A stretch of 64,000 nt of DNA from Pseudopithomyces maydicus. Its lineage: Eukaryota; Ascomycota; Dothideomycetes; Pleosporales; Didymosphaeriaceae. The position numbers and the translations under genes are program-made. Of this stretch, positions 34,101 to 44,195 are shown in pieces (positions within the stretch are counted from its first letter, which is position 1; each line of letters starts with the position of its first letter). The notes below the pieces were generated by a model. The model was not told the DNA's origin, did no database searches, and saw only the letters and a program-made list of their open reading frames with translations. The stretch covers positions 248,001 to 312,000 of the forward strand of contig JANTUC010000017.1 of assembly GCA_026873275.1 (NCBI GenBank), given 5' to 3'.

Positions 34101-34864
34101 CTCCTCCTCATCGGCCTCGCCTTCAAAGACCGCGACAACCACTCCGTCTTCCCGCTCTCCCCCATCGAAATCCTCTGGGTCAACCTCATCACCTCCTCCT
34201 TCCTCGCCATCGGCCTCGGCCTCGAAGAATCCCAGCCCGACTCCATGATCCGGCCCCCGCACGACCTCCGCATCGGCGTCTTCACCAAGGAACTCATCAC
34301 CGACAAGTTCATCTACGGCTTCTTCATGGGCGCCCTCTGCCTCATGAGCTTCGCCATCGTCGCGTACGCCGGCCCCGGAGGCGGCGACCTCGGCTCCGGC
34401 TGCAACGAGGGCTTCAATCCCACCTGCGAGGTGGCGTTCCGCGCGCGCGCCACGACCTACACGACCATCACGCTGCTGCTGCTCGTCACCGCGTGGGAAG
34501 TCAAGCACTTTGCGCGCTCGCTGTTCAATCTCTACCCCGGCGCTGCCTCGCACCGCGGCATCTCGGTGTTCCCAACCGTGTGGCGGAACCGCTTCCTCTT
34601 CTGGGCCGTCACCGCGGGCTTCGTCATCATGTTCCCCATCACGTACATCCCGGTTGTGAATCGCGAGGTGTTCAAGCACGGGGCGATCACGTGGGAGTGG
34701 GGGTTAGCTTTGGCGCCGTGGCTATCTACGTCGGGGCCATCGAGGTGTGGAAGGCGATTAAGCGCCGACTGGGCCTGTGGAGCGCGGCGCACAAGATGCT
34801 GGCTGGGGAGGAGAGGGTTGAGAGCGTGGTGGTGGCGGGGGAGAGGGGTGGGGAGGAGAAGTGA
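31131..34864 (+). CDS. ena1: ENA-type P-type ATPase, Na+/K+ efflux (P-type IID)
   Basis: Plasma-membrane pump that exports Na+ (and K+/Li+), central to salt and alkaline-pH tolerance. Exons 31131-31345, 31401-31527, 31606-31700, 31749-31902, 32001-32545, 32613-32661, 32719-33999 and 34059-34864; about 1,090 residues. Seen: His-rich cytosolic head (HHHHH), LVPGDVVQLETGNIVPADIR, the TGE loop as FLTGEAEPIEKD, the IID signature IPESLIAVLTITIAVGAKAM, phosphorylation site ICSDKTGTLTTG (Asp about 402), KGATEF in the ATP domain, DPPRPESKKAV, MLTGDHPATAEAIAR and [20 protein letters not shown]. An acidic Ser-rich insertion sits in the nucleotide domain (32950-33060). The literal frame runs to 34868 with an unlikely Arg/Trp-rich tail; in the -1 frame the end VSFGAVAIYVGAIEVWK continues to a stop at 34862-34864. 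The frames meet at G5 (34699-34703). Confidence 0.93.
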
Positions 34865-36508
34865 ATAAATAAGGTTAGGTTTGGGGTGGGGGGAGTCAGT
34901 TGGGTTTGGGGGAAAGGGGAAGGCAGGGCATGGGGGGAGGTGGGAACTAAATTGACACGAAGCTGAATTCGATGGATGGATGTTTACGGCTGGGATGAGA
35001 CGGGATGGAATGGAATGGGAAAGTCAAGAGGCGGGCAGTGACGTTGTATCTGGCTCACACGGTGGGGATCTCGTATCGTTTCGGACCATCTTTTGGCATC
35101 TGGCTCCTCGCCAGGCAGGCACGTAGGTACGTACGCTGCGTGTGTTGGCCGTCACTAAACCCAACGCACGCACGCACTACCGTGCCCTGGCTGGTGGATT
35201 GATTGATTGATTGACACTACTTTGTTTTCGCCCAACGTTCGCTTCGCCTTGCATTTTACACACATAGCTTCGAAAATGAAACATCCAGCTTTTGTCTCTC
35301 GTTAACACATATGCACACAAACAAGAAAGAAATCAAAGTGAAAAATGCAAAAACAAGTTTCTTAGCTGCCGCAGTGTGGTGAGCGTGGTCGGTGTTGGGG
35401 GCTGGTCGCCTGAGGTGGAAAGGTTTTGGGTCTCGGCTAGGCGTGGGTAGAGGGTGGGTGCGAGTCAGTGGCGGGCTACGTGTGTACTCAGTACTGTGTG
35501 TACTGTGTGTACTGTGCCAGCGTGGGCGCGTGCGCGGTACGGTACGCATGTACAATCCACGCATACGTGCATACGTGGGCCTGTCTGTCTGTCTGTACGT
35601 TTGTCTGTATTCTGTTGCCGGGAGAGTTTGACAGGTGTAGGCGCTAGGAGGGCGATGGGGCCGAACGGAACTGTAATCGTAGATGCGTACGTAGGGTGGA
35701 ACGTTCTATGTAATGTATTTACATGCTGAGGAGTGTGTATGGTGGGGGTTGTGGAAGTGTGGAGGTGTGGAAGTGTGCGTATGTAATAATGTATGTATTC
35801 CAGCCAATACGTGCATCTACATTACATACATACACACATACATACATATATACACACATACATACATATATACACACATACATACATATATACACACATA
35901 CATACATATATACACACATACATACATACACATATTCACATCTGTCTATCCATCTGCCCATCGGAAAGAACCCGCCGTCTAGAATCGCACATCTCGTCCC
36001 ATGTTGCGCGCACGTATGACTCGCATCGCACACTCGGTCACCGGGCGCCCTCCCGTGGCGCGCACCTCCCCAGCTGAGAACGGGCGTTCACTGCGGCAAC
36101 CAGGCAGCCGGTGGGGAACATCTCGATTGTTTCGGGCTCGCAAGGGAGGCGGTGGGCGCGAGTGACGTGGTGTGCAGGACTCGCGCCTAGTGGCCCAGAC
36201 GGTGCGACGTGGTTGCTCGGGAGACGCTGGCCAAACAACAAAGCGTCGGGGCCGTCGTCGGCTAGGGCGCTCGGTCGCCAAACCGCATCCTTGTCTATCG
36301 CCAACTATCGTGTTATCCCCCGCGATATACCACAGACGTGCCTTGTTATTGCTACTAGAGACTGCTAACTGCTGCAGCCAGTGCCGCTCGCTGCTTCACC
36401 ACCCACCCCCGTCTACGCATGTCGCGCCGCTGCGAAGTGTCGTCGTCGCTGTCTGCTGGATGTTAGGAGAGAGACGGGCTCCCCATCGCTGATACTCACA
36501 CCGTGGCC
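34865..36508. other. Spacer ENA to CYK3 with tandem repeats
   Basis: 1.6 kb. Contains GGGATGGAATGG-like and GATTGATTGATTG runs (35000-35215), TGTGTACTGTGTGTACTG (about 35490-35520), CTGTCTGTCTGT (35580-35610) and the 20-bp tandem array at 35831-35930 listed next. The right part is the CYK3 promoter. No gene supported. Confidence 0.6.
35831..35930. repeat. Tandem array, 20-bp unit, about 5 copies
   Basis: The unit CATACATATATACACACATA repeats head to tail about five times with almost no variation, flanked by shorter CATA/CACA repeats. Non-coding. The ORFs read through it (Tyr/Ile/His/Thr strings) are artefacts of the repeat. Confidence 0.9.
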
Positions 36509-39500
36509 ATGGCGCCCGCTGCTCCAGGCCTGCCCACGCGCTTCCCGTGCTGGTGCAAAGCAGTGTACTCGTGGGGCGGAGAGGTCAGTGGGACGCACCA
36601 TCGAACAGACAGGATCATAAAACGCTGACCAGACCAACGCAGACAAAACGCGACCTCGGCTTCATAGAAGGAGACCTGATCGAGTGCCTCAACGCCGGCG
36701 ATGGCTCGTGGTGGATGGGCCGCCTGAAGCGCGACCGGCGCATGGTCGGGCTCTTCCCCTCCAACTTCGTCGAGCTGCTCCCCGAAGACTTCCAGCCCTG
36801 GAGCCGCAACGCGAGCCCCATGACCGCCGCCGCAGGAAGCCTCCGCCAACCCGTCAAGCAAACACCGCAAAAGGCGAAGACCTTCCGGAAGCCCTTCACC
36901 GCCTACGCCGCCGCGCAAGCCCCCAACCCCGCCGCCGCCGCGCGCCAGATCGAGAAGGCAGGCGGCATCGCGCCGAGCCCCAACGGCAGCTTGCGCACGC
37001 AGCACAAGCCGTACTCGTCCATGAAGAGGTCGTCGACAGAGAGCAGGGAGACGGCTTCCCCCGCGCCGGCGAGGGCCCCCTCGAATCTGCGCGCCGTGTC
37101 GCCGCGACCCTCGTCTGCGAGACCAAAATACGCGCGTGCGCCTTCGCCAGCTCCACCGAATAGGTATCAGGATTACTCGAGATCGCCGTCGCCAGCGCCG
37201 CCCGCGCAATATCATACGCACTCTCGCGCAGTGTCTCCCGCGCCGCCCGCGCAATACCACCGTGCTGTGTCTCCCGCGCCGCCTGCTCAGTACCAACCGC
37301 AACATCGAGCTGTGTCTCCTGCGCCGCCAGCGCAATATCATCGTGCTGTTTCGCCAGCGCCGCCTACTCAGTATCATCGTGCAGTCTCGCCAGCTCCGCC
37401 CGCCCAGTATCACCGTGCTGTGTCTCCAGCGCCGCCTGCTCAGTACCATCGAGCTGTTTCCCCGGCGCCGCCCACCCAATATCAAGCATACTCGCGATCA
37501 CCCTCGCCGATTCCACCAGCTCAGTATCGGCCGCCATCACGAGCTGTGTCTCCTGCTCCTCCGGCGCAATATCAACCCCCGTCACGTGCTGTCTCCCCCG
37601 CTCCCTCTTTCCAATATCGCGCATACGACCGAGGACCATCGCCTTCACCTTATCAAGATGAGCAGTTTCGGAGGATGTCGGTCGTGTCGTTCCAGCAAGA
37701 GATGTCTCCACCGCCCCTCCCCCTCCGCCACACCGCGTTGCGTACAATCCAAGCAGAGGACCATCACCTGCGCCGCCACAAGATGGTTACCATACACCCG
37801 CGCCTCCGTCTCCCGACCCTCGAGCTGGTACCAAAGGCAACTTCACGCCATCTCCACTTACGAATGCCATGGGAGATGTCATGTCTGCGTTGCAGGGTAT
37901 GGGCATGTCCCAAAGTGAAAACTCCGCGGATGAGGCTGCCACACCGTCAGGAATCTGGTCACCAGAAGCGTTTGATGAAGTGTACAAGGCTTCGGCAAAA
38001 CAAGCGCGTGCACACACATCGGTGGGCATCAGTAACGATAGTGGGTTCCATGAGCCGGACGAATTCGACGAAGGTGTGCCCCAGGTTGATAGTTATGTCC
38101 AACGGATGGAGAGCCGGTTACGTCGCATGCAGCAACAAGAAGCGCAGAAGAAGGATGAGCTCTTTATGGGTGATACATCTGGCCCACCGCCAGCGGTTCC
38201 TCCAAAGAACAAGTACCAGAGTAGACCGGAATCTTCAGTTGGCAGCGTAGACCAGGACGTGGAGCGAAAGGGATCAAGAACATTACGCCATCGCAAGTCA
38301 GCATACGAAATTGGGAAACACGTTCTGGGTAGGACCTTTACAACGAAGACTAACTCGACGACTACCACGCATACGAGCAGTAGTACGAATCGAAGTCTAA
38401 TGTCTGGACATTCGGCGACCAATATGAGCTCCACTAGTGCCGGAAGTTACTACCGCAAGAAGCTTGGTAGGGAAAGACCCAAGAGCGTGATTGAAACTGG
38501 GAGAAGTATAGGGAAGGGTTTCGGGTTCGACGACGCACGGCCAGAGTCACCCTTCAGCGGTCCATCATATCACTCGAGCCATGCTTCTGGACCTGGAGAG
38601 CGACCGATTTCGAGCGACAGTCAGCAACAACAACAACCAATCCAGGACGGCCCCGATCCTCTGGGTGGGCTTATGGCACCGACGAAGAGAAAGAGTGGCT
38701 TCTTCAGGAAAATGATCGATACGGCGAAAACACAAGCTGCCAATGCACGCAGTACGATTGCTGCCGGATCTATCAGCAGGCCAGGTTCTCGGGCTGCCAG
38801 CCGAGCGGCAAGCAGAGCAGGAAGTCGAGCTGCCAGCAGAATCGACGGCCGAGCCTCGACTGGTATCACAAGCGGTTCCGGAGCGCAATCGAATGCAGCG
38901 CGAGAAATGGGTCTCCCCGGGTCGGTCGACTGGGTGCAGGTTCGCCGAGATGTCAATCGATCCAATTCCCTGAGCAAGAATGAACGGATGGAACGAGTCG
39001 ATCGCTGTCAGATGATGGATATACCGGTCATCAACCCTGTTGATATTCTGTATGACTCTGCCGAAGGGGACGAGGGTTTGGACGGATTGCCTATCACTGA
39101 ACCCACTGACTTTAGCACATGCAACTTGACCTTGGTCGATAAAAGTGCACGTTTTGTCAACAGTTTCCCTCTTGGAACGACGCCAGCTTCTCTGTCGCAA
39201 GGGTACGTGTGTAGGCCTTATAGGAGCGATGTCCAACGCTTGAGAGCCATCTTTACCTGGGTCAGCGAGCGGATAGCCTGGGAAGATGATTTCGAAGGCG
39301 AGATCGATACACGTCATGTGCTCCAGAGCAAGCGAGGATGCTCTCACGAAATTGCCGTCATTGTGGCGGAGATGTGCGCATCCGTTGGCCTGCATGCAGA
39401 AGTCGTCCGTGGATACCTGAAAACACCAGGGGAGCCTCTCGACCTGGAGAGCGTTGCACGGCCAAATCATTTCTGGAACGCAGTCATCGTCGAAGGAGAG

Positions 39501-40644
39501 TGGCGTATCATGGACTGTTCGCTGGCCGGACCGACCAACCCCAAGAGAGCCCAGTACTCTAATGTCGGTGCCCAAGTCGCTGAGACGTGGTACTTCCTGG
39601 CACGTCCGATGGAAATTTGTTATTCCCACGTTCCCTTGCTGCCGGAACAGCAACACATCTGCCCGCCGCAGCCGCACGACGTCTTGATGGCATTGCCCTG
39701 CGCAACACCGACCTATTTCAAGCATCAGCTGCAGATGGCGAACTTCGATACTAGTCTGCTGAACCTGGACAACCTTGAGATGGCACATATCCATATCAAT
39801 GTTCCGGAAGACGTAGAGTGTGTTGCCGAAGTGGAAGCGAAGAGCATTGCCCAGGACGTAGATGGTGACTACTTTGAGAGCGGCGACATAGTACGGAAGC
39901 CAGCGCTGGCACAGGCGGAATGGATCGGAGGGCAGAAGCGGTACACTGTGAAAGCAGTGTTGCCAAGTGATGAGGGTCAAGGCGTGCTCAAAGTCTACGC
40001 TGGACCTCGAGGTCTGATGGTAAGTTCAACTCTCTTTCCCACGCATGATCGGCGCTAACATGTGGTAGCACTCCAACAAGCTGAACCCTCATTCACTTGC
40101 ACTTGGCCTCCCCATCACCCACACTGGAACCAACCCTCCGTACTCGTTCTTGACGCTGCACCCCACGCCCCACGCGCAACGCCACGATCTCTACGTTGCC
40201 CAACCGCAGTGTGCAAACATCGCCCTCAACAACACCTACGTCTTCACCGTCCGCCAGCACCCCTCTTCGCTCACTCGGTCCCCTGAAATCGCGTCGCCGG
40301 GACTCACAGGCCGTGCTTCACCCAACCCCTTTGCTCGGCCAGTATCCGCAATGAGCATGCAGAGCATGTCGGCAACCGGCTCGAACTACACGAACCCCTC
40401 GCAAGCATCATCGACTTCTTCCGGCGGCACCTCGATGAAGCCGGCCAAGCTGGCGGTGCAGACACCCTCGGGCAAGATCATTCGGCTGACGCGAAAGAGC
40501 GAGCATATGAGCGGGACTAGCGACGGCGACGGAAGTAGCTGGGAGACGGTGATCAAGATTGGCGAGAAGGGAACGTGGCGCGGGTTGGTGCTTGCAGACC
40601 GGAGTGCAAGGTGGTGCGTGTTTGCGCAGTGGGAGTGTGCCTAG
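36509..40644 (+). CDS. cyk3: Cyk3-like cytokinesis protein: SH3 plus transglutaminase-like domain
   Basis: Scaffold acting at the division septum with the actomyosin ring and chitin synthase. Exons 36509-36583, 36643-40019 and 40069-40644; about 1,342 residues if the frame is continuous. The SH3 domain spans residues ~15-70 (CKAVYSWGGETKRDLGF, GSWWMGRLKRDRRMVGLFP, NFVELLPEDF). A Pro/Ser-rich repeat array follows, then disordered sequence with SRAASRAASRAGSR repeats, and the transglutaminase-like core with LRAIFTWVSERIAWEDDF, RGCSHEIAVIVAEMCAS, NHFWNAVIVEGEWRIMDCS: Cys, His and Asp positions are visible, although Cyk3 proteins are not thought to be active enzymes. The end RGLVLADRSARWCVFAQWEC is typical. 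The frame breaks at C4 (37714-37717): one extra C joins the SH3/repeat part to the part starting GDVMSALQGMGMSQ. Confidence 0.9.
37139..37650 (+). repeat. Coding repeat array: SPAPPAQY units in Cyk3
   Basis: About 13 imperfect units of the type RAVSPAPPAQYH (variants PPTQYH, PPNRYQ, IPPAQYR, APSFQYR). At DNA level the units are mostly 33-36 bp and differ by synonymous and small non-synonymous changes, so the array expanded by duplication within the gene. PxPPxxY-like units could bind SH3 or WW domains; that is inference. Confidence 0.9.
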
Positions 40645-41302
40645 GCGCTTCCCCTTTGGAACGCACTTCTCTTTACGGATTGTCGAGGACGAGGTGTACG
40701 ACTCTGCATGTCCATGTCGTTGGAGGTTCGCCGCTGCGTGCGGATATGCATTCCTTGCTGCTTTTAACGAATAATTTCTCGTTGTCGAGCGAAAGCATTT
40801 CAGGTGCGGATTTTTTCTTCGGTTTCCATTCTCTTCTACGACTTGTAATGCTAGAGCGTTCATTGGTCTACGACGGTAAGATTTGGGATAATAGCATTAT
40901 GCGGCGTTTTTTTTGTTTTGTATAGTAGGTAGCGAGCGGCGACTGGGGCGTCAATTGATGAAGTTTTGTGTTTTCGAAAGAAGACAAAAATGTGCACCTT
41001 GCGTGAACTATGTAGTCTATGTGCAATGATAAATATGTTTGTTTGCGTTTCCCCTCACTTGCCCATGGCCAGTGATGCATCCCGGAGACTAGACCGACCA
41101 CCGGTGTCGTCACAGCGCCCCTCTACCCCGCCCCGCCATGCACACACAAAATCGCCGTATGCATGTACCTGCCAAGCCACGACCCCCACCCCACTACGAC
41201 TCATCCATCCCGCCCCTCCACCCCGCCCAAAAGAAGTTCCCGCTTCGAAACCTCTTCCCTCTTCTCCCCTCCTCACCCATCTCACCCCACCCGCAAGCCA
41301 CC
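40645..41302. other. Spacer CYK3 to glutamyl-tRNA synthetase
   Basis: 660 bp with the CYK3 3' region and a C-rich leader (41130-41300) ending GCAAGCCACCATGG before the synthetase start. No other gene seen. Confidence 0.55.
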
Positions 41303-43389
41303 ATGGACGCCCACATCTCCGAGTGGACGGCCCGCGCCGAGGCCCTCAAGCCCCTCAACCTCAAGCAAATCGAGCCCTCCCTCGCCGAGCTCGACGCCCA
41401 CCTCACCCTCCGCACCCACATCGTCGGGTACTCCCTCACCGAGGCCGACACCGTCGTCTGGACCACCCTGCGCGGCAACCGCGTGGCCCACGCCTACGTC
41501 AAGCAGAACCTCATGCCGAACCTGTGCCGCTGGTTCCGCTACATCGAGGAGGCGTATCCGCAGCAGACGGTTGTCGTGCAGGAGGGGACCAAAGGGAAGG
41601 GCGCGAAGGAGGGGAAGCCCAAGGACGAGGGCGCAAATTACGACATTGGGTTGCAGGGGATTGACGATCCGACCAAGGTCGTGACGAGGTTCCCGCCTGA
41701 GCCTTCGGGCTACTTGCATATTGGGCATGCGAAGGCGGCATTGCTGAATGATTACTTTGCGCATGAGAAGTATAAGGGAAAGTTGATTTTGCGGTTTGAT
41801 GATACGAATCCGACGAAGGAGAAGTATGTTTTTCCCCTTCCTTTCTCTTTTTTTTGTTGTCTTTTGCCCTTGTCGTTTGGGTTGGTAATTGGGTCTGGTT
41901 CGCCTTGAGATGATGCATCGTGCTGACTGGGTTTGTGCGTAGGGAGGAATTCCAGAACTCCATCGTGGAGGATTGCGCTCTTATGGGTATCAAGCCTGAC
42001 CAGGTTTCTTACACGTCGGATTACTTCGATCAGCTGTACGATATTGCTGTGCAGATGATCAAGGATGGAAACGCTTATGCAGGTACGTGGATTTGGACAT
42101 TCACCAAGGTTGACTGATGGAACTGACGCCTTTCAGACGACACTCCCCAGGAGAAGATGCAGAAGGAGCGTTTTGACGGCATTGCAAGCGAGCGTCGCGA
42201 GTCCTCTATCGAGGACAACCTCGCACACTTCGCTGAGATGAAGACGGGCTCCGAGGAGGGTGCCAGGTGGTGCTTGAGGGCGAAGCTGAGCGTCGACGAC
42301 CCCAACAAGGCGCTCCGTGACCCCGTCATCTACCGCTGCAACCCGCAGGACCACCACCGCACAGGAAGCAAGTGGAAGGTCTACCCCACCTACGACTTCT
42401 GCTGCCCCATCGTTGACTCCATGGAGGGTGTCACCCACGCACTCCGCACCACCGAGTACAACGACCGTGATGCTCAATACCAGTGGTTCATCAAGACGCT
42501 GAAGCTCCGCGGCGTCCACAACTGGGGCTTCGCGCGTCTCAACTTCGTCAAGACGCTCCTCTCCAAGCGCAAGCTCACCAAGATCGTCGACACGGGCTTC
42601 GTCTGGGGCTGGGACGACCCCCGCATGCCCACCATTCGCGGTGTCCGCCGCCGCGGTGTCACCGTCCCCGCCCTCCGCGAGTTCATCCTCAAGCAGGGCC
42701 CCTCCAAGAACATCGTCAATCTCGACTGGCACTCCTTCTGGGCCACCAACAAGAAGCACATCGACCCCATCGCCGCCCGCTACACCGCCATCAGCGACGC
42801 GGCCAAGGTCCCCGTCACCGTCGTCGGCGCCCGCGACGGCATCGTCACCGAGGAAAAGGACAAGCACGCAAAGTACACCAACCTCGGCAAGAAGAAGGTC
42901 GTCTTCTCAAAGGACATCTTCATCGAGCAGGAGGACGCCCAGTCGTTCGCCAAGGACGAGGAAATCACCCTCATGAACTGGGGCAACGCCATCGTCCGCA
43001 GCGTCTCCCACTCCATCAACCCGCTCGCCTCCCCCTCGGGCCTCAAGACCGTCACATCCCTCGAGCTCGAGCTCCACCTCCAGGGCGACGTCAAGAAGAC
43101 CTCCAAGAAGGTGCACTGGCTGTCCAAGGACCAGAACCTGGTCCCCGTCGAGCTGGTCGACTTCGACTACCTGATCACCAAGGATAAGCTGGAGGAGGAG
43201 GACAAGCTCGAGGACTTTTTGAACCCAAAGACGGAGGTGCGGACGACGGCTGTCGCGGATTTGAATGTTGCGGAGCTCAAGGCGGATGATGTGTTTCAGT
43301 TTGATAGGAAGGGGTATTATAGGTTGGATCGGGCGTTTAAGCACGGGGAACCGGCGGTGGCGTTTAAGATTCCGACGGGCGGGAAGTAG
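41303..43389 (+). CDS. gus1: Glutamyl-tRNA synthetase, cytosolic (class I, eukaryotic type)
   Basis: Charges tRNA-Glu with glutamate in the cytosol. Exons 41303-41823, 41943-42082 and 42137-43389; about 637 residues. The N-terminal ~95 residues look like the C-terminal half of a GST-like domain ([28 protein letters not shown]), used in yeast to bind Arc1 and MetRS; it is shorter than in yeast Gus1. The catalytic domain has [20 protein letters not shown] (HIGH motif near residue 139), [35 protein letters not shown], and the KMSKS-equivalent [20 protein letters not shown] near residue 367, followed by [15 protein letters not shown]. The beta-barrel anticodon domain ends with [11 protein letters not shown]. 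The start at 41303 has a strong Kozak context; an in-frame ATG at 41138 would only add Pro-rich leader sequence. Confidence 0.95.
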
Positions 43390-44195
43390 GGTCGTTGGAC
43401 GGATCTGTCTGATGGCGTGGAGGAGATGGATGGATGATAGTCGGGCGTTGAATCGCCGAGCGCGTGAATTTGAAAAATGTTGGCGCGACTTGAGATGATC
43501 ATAACATCAGTTCTTGTATGTATGTGTGCAGGCTAATTACAATCTATCTGGGGGTATCCATAAAACGAAGAAATATAGAAAATGTCCGTAATAATAACAC
43601 TCCAAAAAACCCACATAAAATACACACATCACCCAACCCCTTTTCCTCCCTCCATAACCTCCCATCCTCTCTCATCCCCCTCTCCTCATCCTCCTCCTGC
43701 CCGCCTTTCCTCCCCCTGCTCCTCCCCCTCCCCACCCCGCAAAACCTCCACCCTCACACCCCCACAACCCACACCCTAACCACCCCCTCCTGCGAATCAA
43801 CCTCGCACTTCCCCATGACGGTCCCGCTCCGAGCACTTACCAGCGGAGACGAAGACACACTCTTCGTCCACGAGCGGTGGCGCTTGCAGGGTGGACTTGT
43901 GATCGCGTCGTCTGGGGCGGGGCGGCGGGAGGTTGGGCTTGGGCTTGGGGGGTAGTGGAAGAGGGTTTGAGCGGGGGAAGGACGGTTTTTAGCGGGGAGG
44001 AGGGGAGGACGGGGAGGGTGTGTGTGGTGCGGGGTGGTGTTGTAGTTGTACTCTTGGTGGGAAGCTGGGATGGTGGCTGGGATTGTGATTGTGACTGTGA
44101 TTGCGACTCCAGCGAGTCCTGCACCACCGCGGGCTTTTGTCCCGACACCTTCCGTGGCGATGGCGAAGCTTCGGTGCGCTGTGTCGTTTCCTGTG
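43390..44195. other. Convergent spacer with possible ligase C-terminal tail
   Basis: Between the convergent GUS1 and ligase genes. Minus strand 44270-43837 is open in the -1 frame of the ligase and reads a Gln/Ser/Thr/Pro-rich tail (EPTQETTTQELTQ, SQSQSQSQ). It may be the true ligase C-terminus if a G is missing at 44270-44274 (see ligase). The TGATTG/TGACTG-type DNA repeat at about 44075-44105 encodes the SQ repeats. The part 43600-43760 is very C/T-rich on the plus strand. Confidence 0.45.

Noticed and set aside
38565..39980. 471-residue minus-strand ORF opposite CYK3
   Set aside because: Antisense shadow of the transglutaminase-like region; composition is not protein-like and no start or intron structure supports it.
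41138..41302. Upstream in-frame start for glutamyl-tRNA synthetase
   Set aside because: The added segment is Pro/Arg-rich leader without conservation; the ATG at 41303 has a much better context.
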